From Rubrivivax sp. (GTDB lineage Bacteria > Pseudomonadota > Gammaproteobacteria > Burkholderiales > Burkholderiaceae_C), in the NCBI GenBank assembly GCA_022842825.1, contig JALHOU010000025.1:1-33563 (forward strand): a stretch of 33,563 nucleotides of DNA. Direction: 5' to 3'. Each line of letters starts with the position of its first letter. Position 1 is the stretch's first letter. The translations under genes and the position numbers were made by a program. Below the pieces are notes generated by a model, which made no database searches, was not told where the DNA came from, and saw only the letters and a list, made by a program, of their open reading frames with translations. This document shows positions 1-6,431 of this stretch, in pieces.

Positions 1-787
1 GCGCATGGTCGATCCAGCGCTGCAGCACGCGCTCGTCCTCGGGCCGCTGCAGTTGCCACTCGCAGCCGAGGCGGGCGCCGTTCGCGCCGTTGGGGGCGCG
101 CGCGGAGAGCGATTCGCCGCCGGCCGCCCGGCCCGCCGCGCCGGCGCCCTGGCCCAGATGCGTGACGTGCTGCAGCGTGAGCACGACGCGCAGGCGCGTG
201 TTCAGGTCGAGCTCGATCGTCACACCGTCGATGCGCGTGCCCGGCTCGACGGCCGGCACGTCGTCGGGCAGGCGCAGTGCGCAGCCGCCGAGGCTGAGGT
301 CGAGCACGCGCAGCGCGAGCGACATGTCGGGGATGGACGGATGTCGCAGGTAGGCCACGGGGGCCGACACCGGCGGGCAGACGCGGTAGGCCTCGCGGCG
401 CTGCAAGCGCAGCAGTTCGTCCGGCAGGCCGCACTGCAGCACCGCGCTGGCCGTACCGCGCACCAGGACGAGCCCGTGCAGGTCGAACTGCAGCTTCGCC
501 TGGCCGGGATGGGCGACCGCGGTCACCTCGTCGGCCTCGAGAAGCGGCGCGAGATGCGGCGAGGGCAGGTCGGCGGCGGCAACGGCGAAGGCCAGGCGCG
601 CGGCGGACGCGTCAACCACCCACAGCGTCGTGCGCAGCGACGCGCCACACGGGGCGTGCATGAGCACCGGTGCGGCGCTGTCGCGCAGCTGCAGCAACAG
701 TGCCAGCCGCTCGCTGGTGTCGGCGACGCGGAACTCGTCGAACGCGGGTGCACCCGTGGAGGTCGCGCGCTGGGCTTCGGCCGGCAT
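1..787 (-). CDS. YcgR-like flagellar brake protein, PilZ domain (3' end cut by window)
   Basis: The minus-strand reading frame starts at ATG 787 and runs off the left edge with 262 codons visible. Residues about 15-110 resemble the YcgR N-terminal domain. From residue 130 a PilZ domain follows, with the RxxxR c-di-GMP motif (R131-E-A-Y-R135) and the second motif D163-L-S165-L-G-G168. PilZ proteins of this type bind cyclic di-GMP and slow or bias the flagellar motor. It is the last visible gene of the fliD-side cluster, 12 nt after the fliT stop, so it is probably co-transcribed with fliS and fliT. A stretch rich in Gly, Ala and Arg near residues 213-235 looks like a lineage-specific loop. The call rests on both motifs and the context; the exact family (YcgR versus another flagellar PilZ protein) is less sure because the C-terminus is outside the window. 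Confidence 0.82.
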   Translation of the reverse strand, partial: MPAEAQRATSTGAPAFDEFRVADTSERLALLLQLRDSAAPVLMHAPCGASLRTTLWVVDASAARLAFAVAAADLPSPHLAPLLEADEVTAVAHPGQAKLQFDLHGLVLVRGTASAVLQCGLPDELLRLQRREAYRVCPPVSAPVAYLRHPSIPDMSLALRVLDLSLGGCALRLPDDVPAVEPGTRIDGVTIELDLNTRLRVVLTLQHVTHLGQGAGAAGRAAGGESLSARAPNGANGARLGCEWQLQRPEDERVLQRWIDHA

Positions 788-799
788 GACCCGCTCGCT

Positions 800-1129
800 T
801 CAGTGCAACGTACGGCGGCGCCCTTCGAGGGCCTCGTCGAGCGTCTGCAGCCAGGGCTCGGCGAGCTGGCGGATCTCGGCGTCGTTGACGAGGATGCGCT
901 GCATGATGCGCGACTTCAACTTGGCGGCCTCGAGCGCCGCCGCTTCGGCGGCGGTATCGACGGCGGCAGGTTTCGGCTCCTGGGCCGCGTGCTTGAGCTG
1001 GCTGATAAGCAGCACGCAGGCGCCTTCGAGCTTGACCACCTCGTCCCAGTTGCCGTCGCGGGCGGCGTTGAGCATGTCGGCGCTGGCGCGCTCGATGGCT
1101 TCGTAGTAGTTGAGCAGTTGCGGGTCCAT
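800..1129 (-). CDS. fliT: Flagellar chaperone/regulator FliT-like
   Basis: A 109-residue, almost wholly alpha-helical, acidic/alanine-rich protein starts at ATG 1129 (MDPQLLNYYEAIE). FliT is a small export chaperone that holds the FliD cap protein in the cytoplasm and, in enterobacteria, also restrains FlhDC. Size, helical character, the N-terminal YYEAI pattern and above all the position directly after fliS support the call. FliT proteins are poorly conserved, so the name depends partly on synteny. The gene lies 52 nt after the fliS stop and 12 nt before the PilZ gene. No separate promoter is visible, so it is probably expressed from the sigma-28 promoter upstream of fliS. No cysteine-rich or membrane segments are seen. 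Confidence 0.75.
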   Translation of the reverse strand: MDPQLLNYYEAIERASADMLNAARDGNWDEVVKLEGACVLLISQLKHAAQEPKPAAVDTAAEAAALEAAKLKSRIMQRILVNDAEIRQLAEPWLQTLDEALEGRRRTLH

Positions 1130-1181
1130 CGGGCGGGGCGCTGGTGCGGTCGGTTGGAGGGGAGGAAGGGCAGGGTCGGGT

Positions 1182-1637
1182 TCAGCGTTGGCGCGGCATC
1201 GCGGTCTCGGCCTCTTCGGCGATGGCCAGCCAGGCCTCGTGCAGAGGCCGCATCAGGCGTTGGCACTCCTCGAGCGCCGCCTCGTCGTTGCGCAGGTTCG
1301 CGAGCGTCAGGCGCATCGCGAGGTAGCTGTAGAGCTCGTCCAGGTCGCGTGCCAGCGTGCCACCGGCACGGCGGTCGAGCCCTGCACGCAGGCCCTCCTC
1401 GATGATGCGCACGGCGCGTCCGATGGCCGCGCCCTTGATCTCGAGCCGCTGCTCGCGCATGGCGCCGCGTGCCTGCGCCACAGCCTCCATGAAGCCTTCG
1501 AACAGCATCGTCACGAGCTCGTGCGGCGAGGCGCCGTCGACCTTCGATTCGACGCGGACCTGCTGGTACAGGCCGCCGAGGGCCAGGCGGGCTCCTGGGC
1601 CGGCGAAGTTGGCGAAGGGCTGGGCGGTGGCGTACAT
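1182..1637 (-). CDS. fliS: Flagellin export chaperone FliS
   Basis: A 151-residue FliS begins MYATAQ. FliS binds the disordered C-terminus of flagellin, prevents premature polymerisation and delivers it to the export gate. Family features include the YQQVRVES stretch, the ASPHELVTMLFEGF segment (residues about 38-51) and the C-terminal helix with LRNDEAALEEC. An in-frame GTG lies 30 nt upstream at 1667, but ATG 1637 is preferred for two reasons. The family usually begins with MY, and the sigma-28 promoter at 1671-1697 would start transcription at about 1664, which excludes the GTG. ACCAGG just before the ATG is a weak ribosome site. The gene sits between fliD and fliT, as in most Burkholderiales. 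Confidence 0.93.
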   Translation of the reverse strand: MYATAQPFANFAGPGARLALGGLYQQVRVESKVDGASPHELVTMLFEGFMEAVAQARGAMREQRLEIKGAAIGRAVRIIEEGLRAGLDRRAGGTLARDLDELYSYLAMRLTLANLRNDEAALEECQRLMRPLHEAWLAIAEEAETAMPRQR

Positions 1638-1670
1638 CCTGGTGTGCTCGCTGCGCGTTGGATGCACTCT

Positions 1671-1697
1671 TTATCGGCCCCCGCCGAGGCCACTTGA
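1671..1697 (-). promoter_or_regulatory. Sigma-28 (FliA) promoter of fliS
   Basis: Read on the minus strand, the site is TCAA, exactly 15 bases, then GCCGATAA, a perfect -10 box for flagellar sigma-28. It lies in the 70-bp gap between the fliD stop and the fliS start. The predicted transcription start is about 27 nt upstream of ATG 1637. It should give fliS, fliT and the PilZ gene late-class expression independent of read-through from fliD. Confidence 0.85.
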
Positions 1698-1707
1698 GCG
1701 GGAGAGG

Positions 1708-3162
1708 TCAGCCGCTGCCGTTGTTGGCGAGCCCGGCCAGTTGCTGCGTGACGTAGCTGTTGAGCGCGTTGAGCCGCGCAAGGTTGGAGTCCATCGCGGT
1801 GAACTGCTGCACCAGGCGCGCCTGGAAGCGCTCGACACGGTCCTCGAGGCGGCTTTGCTTCTCGCTGTTCTGCGTGATGAGCTTGCGCAGCCCCTCGGTG
1901 CGCGTGGTGAGGCTGCCGTCCACCGCCAGCAGCTCGGTGGCCAGCGTGGCAAACCGGCGCGCGAAGCCGTCGTTGGCAGGCGCCAGCGGATCGGAGTGGG
2001 CGAAGGCCCTCCTGACCGCATCGAGGTTGCCCAGCGCCTTGTCCAGCTTGGCGCTGTCGACGCCGAGCGTGCCGTCGCGCTGGAGCTCGAGGCCGATGTC
2101 CGACAGGCGCGCGAAGGCCGCCGAGGCGCCCGACGTGTTGTTGATCACGCTGCGCAGGCGCGAGAGCACGTTGCCGACGGCGCTGTCGCCCTGGAGCGGC
2201 CCGCCGACCTTGGCGGTGGGGTCGTATTTCGTCTGCTCGCCGATGTACTTGGCGAGGTCGCTGTAGGCGACGGCCAGGCCCTTCACGGCCTCGGTGATGG
2301 CCTCCCGATCGGGGCTCACGTCGATGTCCACCGGCGTCGCGCTCTGGCCGCGCAGACGCAGCGTGAGGCCCTCGATGACGCCGCTCACTTCGTTGGTGGC
2401 GGAGTCGATGGCCACGCCGTTGACGTTGGCCACCGCGTTGGTGCCGGCCTGCGCGAACAGCATGCCCGTGGTGCCACCGGGCGGGTCGTAGGCGATGCGC
2501 GAGAGGCCCGTGTCGTTCGTGGGGGTGCCGTCGTCGTCGGCGGCGGTGATGCGAAAGCCGTTGGCGGCGCCGGTGGCCGACGAGCGCAGCGCGAGGCGGC
2601 TGCCGTTGGCGTCGCTGACGATGCTGGCGGTGACACCCGCGCCCAGCGCGTTGATCTTCTCGCGCAGCGTGGTCAGGGTGTCGGTGGCGGTGACGTTGAT
2701 CGTGGCCGCCGTCGTGCCGGGCTTGGCCGTGAAGGCGGTGCGGCCGGCGTTCCACGCGCCTGTCTCGAGAGTCAGCGTGCCGGCGCCGACCAGGGCGCTG
2801 CCGTCGACGAAAGGCGTGGCGGACGATACGGTCTGTGCGGCGGCGAGCGAGGTCACCGAGACGGCGTAGCTGCCGGACGCGGCCGAGCTGCCGCCCACGG
2901 CGGTGACGACCTGCTCGTTGGCGCTCCTGGCCACCGACTGTGTCCACAGCCCCGTGCCGGCCGTGCCTTTGAGCTTGTTCGCGGCGTCCTGGATGCGCGA
3001 GACGAGGCTCTGGATCTGGCCGAAGCTGCTGACCTTGGTCTGCAGCTTGCTGGCCTCGGACTGCATCTGCTCGAGCGGCTTGCGCTCGAGCGCCACCAGC
3101 TGCGTGAGCATGGTGTTGAGGTCGACGCCACTGCCGATGCCAAGTGAGGTGAGCGCGGGCAT
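1708..3162 (-). CDS. fliD: Flagellar hook-associated protein 2 (filament cap FliD)
   Basis: A 484-residue FliD, close to the usual family length. FliD forms the cap at the filament tip and directs insertion of new flagellin monomers. The N-terminal domain begins MPALTSLGIGSGVDLNTMLT with the typical SLGIGSGxD motif. Heptad-like helices follow at residues about 20-70, then a Ser/Thr/Ala-rich central region with a FliD_N-type repeat. The C-terminal domain has the helices LSDIGLELQRDGTLGVD (about 355-372) and a coiled-coil tail ending in QLAGLANNGSG. Like other axial proteins it has no signal peptide and no cysteine. It has its own sigma-28 promoter 105 nt upstream and is followed by fliS. Start ATG 3162 is preceded by GGGAG about 6 nt away. 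Confidence 0.95.
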   Translation of the reverse strand: MPALTSLGIGSGVDLNTMLTQLVALERKPLEQMQSEASKLQTKVSSFGQIQSLVSRIQDAANKLKGTAGTGLWTQSVARSANEQVVTAVGGSSAASGSYAVSVTSLAAAQTVSSATPFVDGSALVGAGTLTLETGAWNAGRTAFTAKPGTTAATINVTATDTLTTLREKINALGAGVTASIVSDANGSRLALRSSATGAANGFRITAADDDGTPTNDTGLSRIAYDPPGGTTGMLFAQAGTNAVANVNGVAIDSATNEVSGVIEGLTLRLRGQSATPVDIDVSPDREAITEAVKGLAVAYSDLAKYIGEQTKYDPTAKVGGPLQGDSAVGNVLSRLRSVINNTSGASAAFARLSDIGLELQRDGTLGVDSAKLDKALGNLDAVRRAFAHSDPLAPANDGFARRFATLATELLAVDGSLTTRTEGLRKLITQNSEKQSRLEDRVERFQARLVQQFTAMDSNLARLNALNSYVTQQLAGLANNGSG

Positions 3163-3267
3163 GGGATTCTCCCGGGGCGGCGCCGTGATCCACGACGCCG
3201 AATGGCCAAGGGGCTCGTCAGGGGTGGCCGTGGCGCTGCTTCGCGCTTGCCGCCCCCTTGGAGCCCC

Positions 3268-3294
3268 TTATCGACCGGCTGAAGCTTGTCTTGA
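3268..3294 (-). promoter_or_regulatory. Sigma-28 (FliA) promoter of fliD
   Basis: The minus-strand sequence is TCAA, 15 bases, then GTCGATAA (7 of 8 against GCCGATAA). It lies in the 217-bp gap between the fliC1 stop (3380) and the fliD start (3162), giving a 5' leader of about 100 nt. Spacing and boxes match those before fliS and fliC2. Apart from a GC-rich hairpin-like stretch just after fliC1 without a T run, nothing else is recognised in this gap. Confidence 0.82.
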
Positions 3295-3379
3295 GCCAGC
3301 GAGCGAAGATCTTGTCACCGGGCGTTGCGGCCGGGCGTACATTTGCGCCGGCCGGTCGGCCGTCACGGCGCCAAGACGC

Positions 3380-4243
3380 TCAGCGTTGCAGCAGCGACAG
3401 CACCTGCTGAGGCAGCTGGTTCGCCTGCGCCACCATGGCGTTGCCGGCCTGCTGCAGGATCTGCGCGCGGCTGAGCGCGGCGGTCTCGGCGGCGTAGTCG
3501 GCGTCCATGATGCGGCTGCGCGCGGCCGCCTGGTTCTCCGACGAGACCATGAGGTTGGCGATCACGTTCTCGAAGCGGTTCTGCACCGCGCCGAAGGCCG
3601 CACGTTGCGCGTTGATGCTGTCGATGGCCAGGTCGATGCCGGCGATGGCCGCCAGCGCAAAGCTGCCGTCGCTGCCGGCGATGATGGTCGTCGGGTCGGT
3701 GCCGACGTCGGCGCCGACGGCGGTGGTGATGGTGGCACTCTGCGTCCAGTCGAACGCACTGACGCTGATCTGGTCCAGCGTTGCCGAGGTGTTGGCCCCG
3801 ACCTGGAACGTCGAGGTCAGCGTCGTGGCGAGGATGCTCTGGCCGTTGAACTGCGTGCCGCCGAGCGTGCGCTGTGCCTCGCGCGCCAGTTGCAGGAACT
3901 CGTCATTCAGGCTGTTGCGGTCGGTCGCGGTGTTGGTGCCGTTCGCGGCCTGCACGGCGAGCTCGCGCATGCGCTGCAGCATGTCGCTGATCTTGCCGAG
4001 TGCGCCTTCGCCCACCTGCGCCATGGAGATGCCGTCGTTGGCGTTGCGCATGGCGACGTTCATGCCGCGCATCTGCGTGTTCATGCGCTCGGCAATCGCC
4101 AGGCCGGCCGCATCGTCCTTGGCGCTGTTGACGCGCAGGCCCGAACTCAGGCGCTGCATCGCCGTGGCGAGCGACGTCTGGCTCGTGCTCAGGTTGCGCT
4201 GCGCATTGAGTGAGACGAGGTTGGTGTTGATGGTCTGGGGCAC
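3380..4243 (-). CDS. fliC: Flagellin, second copy (fliC1)
   Basis: A 287-residue flagellin. The N-terminal D0/D1 helices are complete (residues 1-140, with the conserved QRLSSGLRVNSAKDDAAG segment), as is the C-terminal half ending NQLPQQVLSLLQR. The central region is very short, so this is a minimal flagellin with essentially no D2/D3 surface domains. By eye it is about 80% identical to the copy at 4533-5393, the differences clustering in the middle. The start codon is GTG (4243), preceded by a good AAGGAG; translation from GTG would be somewhat weaker than from the ATG of the other copy. It lies downstream of a strong terminator and no convincing sigma-28 promoter is visible. The best candidate, 4307-4333, has GGCGATAT but a poor -35. 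It is probably a minor or differently regulated flagellin. The paralogue's fliC name could equally be swapped with flaA/flaB names. Confidence 0.95.
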   Translation of the reverse strand: MPQTINTNLVSLNAQRNLSTSQTSLATAMQRLSSGLRVNSAKDDAAGLAIAERMNTQMRGMNVAMRNANDGISMAQVGEGALGKISDMLQRMRELAVQAANGTNTATDRNSLNDEFLQLAREAQRTLGGTQFNGQSILATTLTSTFQVGANTSATLDQISVSAFDWTQSATITTAVGADVGTDPTTIIAGSDGSFALAAIAGIDLAIDSINAQRAAFGAVQNRFENVIANLMVSSENQAAARSRIMDADYAAETAALSRAQILQQAGNAMVAQANQLPQQVLSLLQR

Positions 4244-4426
4244 GGGCTGACTCCTTGGCGGTGGCGCTTCGAGCGTCGACGGATCGGGTGTGGATGGGGG
4301 CGATGGATATCGCCCCGAATCCCCGACGGTCGGAACCGAAGCGCTGTGCCCTCAGATTAAGGCCCGTGCCTGCCCGTGGGTCGCGCAATAAGCGGGACGA
4401 ACGACCGCCATATCGCAGCAAGAACG

Positions 4427-4454
4427 GGGGCCTGCCGGATGACCGGCAGGCCCC
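4427..4454 (-). terminator. Strong intrinsic terminator after fliC2
   Basis: A perfect 12-bp inverted repeat, GGGGCCTGCCGG and its complement, flanks a 4-nt ATGA loop. On the minus strand it is followed by GTTCTTGCT, a modest U-rich tract. It sits about 80 nt after the fliC2 stop and upstream of fliC1, so it should insulate the two flagellin genes. Confidence 0.85.
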
Positions 4455-4532
4455 TGGGGCAGGAAGGCTCGTCCGAGAGTCAGCGAGGCAAACGCCGGGC
4501 GCCGGCGCCTGGCGGCGCCTTCGCCCGGGCCT

Positions 4533-5393
4533 TCAGCGCAGCAGCGCCAGCACCTGCTGGGGCAGCTGATTGGCCTGCGCGACCATCGCGTTGCCGGCCT
4601 GCTGAAGGATGCTGGCGCGCGACAGGTTGGCGGTTTCCGTCGCGTAGTCGGCGTCCATGATGCGGCTGCGGGCGGCGGTCTGGTTCTCCACCGAGACCAT
4701 CAGCGACGAGACCACGTTGTCGAATCGGTTCTGCACCGCACCGAACGTGGCCCGCTGGCTGTTCACGCTGTCGATGGCAGCATCGATGGCCGTGATGGAG
4801 GCGAGTGCGAAGCTGCCGTCCGAGCCAGCGACGACGGTCGTCGGGTCGGTGCCCACGGCCGAGCCGATGGCCGTCGTGATGGCGGCGACGGTCGTCCAGT
4901 TGAAGGCGGTGACCGAGATCTGGTCCAGCGCCGCATCGGTGTTGGCGCCGACCTGGAAGGTCGAGTTCGACGTCGTCGCGAGGATGCTCTGGCCGTTGAA
5001 CTGCGTGCCACCGAGCGTGCGCGCGGCTTCCCGCGAAAGCTGCAGGTACTCGTCGTTCAGGCTCGTGCGGTCCGTGCCCGTGTTGGTGCCGTTGGCGGCC
5101 TGCACGGCGAGTTCGCGCATGCGCTGCAGCATGTCACCGACCTTGCCCAGGGCGCCTTCCGCAGTCTGCGACAGCGAGATCGCGTCATTGGCATTTCGGA
5201 TGGCGACGTTCATGCCGCGCACCTTGGTCTGCATGCGCTCGGCGATGGCAAGGCCTGCGGCGTCGTCCTTGGCGCTGTTGACGCGCAGGCCCGAGGACAG
5301 GCGCTGCATCGAGAGGGCCAGCGAGCTCTGGCTCGAGCCGAGGTTGCGCTGGGCGTTCAGCGAGACGAGGTTGGTGTTGATCGACTGGGGCAT
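4533..5393 (-). CDS. fliC: Flagellin, main copy (fliC2)
   Basis: A 286-residue flagellin that polymerises into the filament. It begins MPQSINTNLVSLNAQRNL and ends NQLPQQVLALLR, with all conserved D0/D1 segments and a minimal central region. Start ATG 5393 was chosen over the in-frame TTG 15 nt upstream because that TTG lies inside the ribosome site TTGGAG, and flagellins begin MPQxINTN. A sigma-28 promoter at 5639-5665 implies an unusually long leader of about 240 nt. The leader contains several GGA motifs and an overlapping upstream ORF. The gene is followed by a strong terminator. Divergent to it lie methyltransferase and GT41 glycosyltransferase genes that may modify the filament. With ATG start, sigma-28 promoter and first position it is probably the major flagellin. 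Confidence 0.96.
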   Translation of the reverse strand: MPQSINTNLVSLNAQRNLGSSQSSLALSMQRLSSGLRVNSAKDDAAGLAIAERMQTKVRGMNVAIRNANDAISLSQTAEGALGKVGDMLQRMRELAVQAANGTNTGTDRTSLNDEYLQLSREAARTLGGTQFNGQSILATTSNSTFQVGANTDAALDQISVTAFNWTTVAAITTAIGSAVGTDPTTVVAGSDGSFALASITAIDAAIDSVNSQRATFGAVQNRFDNVVSSLMVSVENQTAARSRIMDADYATETANLSRASILQQAGNAMVAQANQLPQQVLALLR

Positions 5394-5449
5394 TTGGGAA
5401 GACTCCAATAGGGGTGATGGACCACAGGCAGTTCAGCGGATTGGGGCAT
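5357..5449 (-). promoter_or_regulatory. Upstream ORF overlapping the fliC2 start
   Basis: In the fliC2 leader an ATG at 5449 follows AGGAGAGAGGGG, a better ribosome site than that of fliC2 itself. It opens a 30-codon frame beginning MPQSAEL, the same first four residues as the flagellin. The frame runs 56 nt upstream of and out of frame with fliC2 and ends at TGA 5359-5357, inside the flagellin coding sequence. The first 11 bases, ATGCCCCARTC, match the flagellin start, so it may be a displaced copy of it. Translation could couple to or compete with fliC2. Whether it is translated is unknown. The rest of the leader (5394-5632) holds a GGTCCC/GGGACC inverted repeat at 5452-5475 and several GGA triplets. 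Confidence 0.45.
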
Positions 5450-5638
5450 GAGGTCCCCTCTCTCCTTTCGGGACCGCGCACCTTTCACCTGCCGTCCCCT
5501 CGGCCGCGTGCGAGCACGCCGCTTCGGGAACACGCCCGGGCAACCCGTCGCCGTGGAAGCTGCCCCTGGATAGGCTGATGCAACCGCGGCCCGTTCCGCT
5601 CCGGACCCGTGCCCGTTTTTGCGAGCACGTTGAGCCAG

Positions 5639-5665
5639 TTTTCGGCGAGCCCGATCGGAGCTTTA
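5639..5665 (-). promoter_or_regulatory. Sigma-28 (FliA) promoter of fliC2
   Basis: The minus-strand sequence is TAAA, exactly 15 bases, then GCCGAAAA: a perfect -35 core and 7 of 8 in the -10. The expected transcription start is near 5632, about 238 nt upstream of the flagellin ATG. The box lies in the 435-bp divergent gap between fliC2 and the methyltransferase gene at 5829. No clear promoter for the plus-strand genes was recognised in the remainder of that gap. Confidence 0.85.
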
Positions 5666-5828
5666 GCGGCTTTTTCGACGCCTTGTTCTGCCGCCCTCGC
5701 CGGCTCGCCTTTTGAGAAGGCCTGGCGAACCCCGTCATTTCGGCGCCAGCTGCGCACACTTGAACCCGATCATTCGCGGGCGTGCGGGTCACGTCCGTTC
5801 CCATTTCCTTCCCCCGCATGCCGCTGCG

Positions 5829-6431
5829 ATGAACTCCATCAGACGACTGCATATCGGTGGCACCGAGGCCCGCGAGGGCTGGGAGGTGCTGGACGTGCGC
5901 GAAGGCGCGCATGTGGACCACCTGGGCGACGCGCTCGACCTCTCGCGCTTCGCCGACGGCACCTTCGCCGAGGTCTACGCCTCGCACGTGCTCGAGCACT
6001 TCGACTACGTGCACGAGCTGCCGCGCGTGCTGGCCGAGTGGTTCCGCGTGCTCGCGCCGGGCGGCGTGCTGCGCCTGTCGGTGCCCGACATCGACATCCT
6101 TGCGCACCTGCTGCTGCAGCGGCACGTGCTGGACGTGAACCAGCGCTTCCAGGTCATGCGCATGATCTTCGGCGGCCAGACGCACGCGCACGATCTGCAT
6201 CGCGTCGGGTTGAACCAGGACTTCATGGCCGCCTTCCTCGACCGCGCCGGCTTCGTGAACCTGCAGCGCGTCGGCCGCCACGGCCTCTTTGCCGACACCA
6301 GCGAGACGGTCGTGCTCGGCACGCCGATCAGCCTGAACATCAATGCCCACAAGCCCGCCGCGAGGCCGCCTGTGCCAGCGGCCGGGTCTGCGGGCGCCAC
6401 CCGATCACACGCCCCGGAGATGTCCCCATGA
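5829..6431 (+). CDS. Class I SAM-dependent methyltransferase-like protein
   Basis: A 200-residue protein of the Methyltransf_11-like type. The N-terminal LHIGGTEAREGWEVLDV (residues 7-23) stands where motif I (LxLGCGxxxxxGWxNLD) usually lies. FADGTFAEVYASHVLEHF (41-58) is the conserved post-II/motif III region, and VLAPGGVLRLSVPD (74-87) is motif IV/V. The usual LGCG is replaced by HIGG, so cofactor binding may be altered. The C-terminal 25 residues are low-complexity (Ala, Pro). Its TGA overlaps the ATG of the GT41 gene (ATGA), so the two are translationally coupled. The substrate is not known. Proteins of this kind are frequent beside glycosyltransferases and could methylate a sugar or a filament residue; this is an inference from context. 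Start ATG 5829 has only a weak ribosome site. Confidence 0.8.
   Translation: MNSIRRLHIGGTEAREGWEVLDVREGAHVDHLGDALDLSRFADGTFAEVYASHVLEHFDYVHELPRVLAEWFRVLAPGGVLRLSVPDIDILAHLLLQRHVLDVNQRFQVMRMIFGGQTHAHDLHRVGLNQDFMAAFLDRAGFVNLQRVGRHGLFADTSETVVLGTPISLNINAHKPAARPPVPAAGSAGATRSHAPEMSP

Noticed and set aside
5..4250. Long open plus-strand frames opposite the flagellar genes
   Set aside because: They are arginine- or alanine-rich shadows of fliD, fliS and the flagellins caused by high GC. They show no family features, while the minus-strand frames encode complete recognised proteins.
4307..4333. Sigma-28 box for fliC1
   Set aside because: -10 GGCGATAT is 6 of 8, but the -35 CCGA matches only 2 of 4. 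Too weak to list beside the three good sites.
4340..4380. Sigma-54-like GGCACG-N4-TTAA upstream of fliC1
   Set aside because: The -24 element is acceptable but the -12 GC is missing. Late flagellin genes here otherwise use sigma-28.
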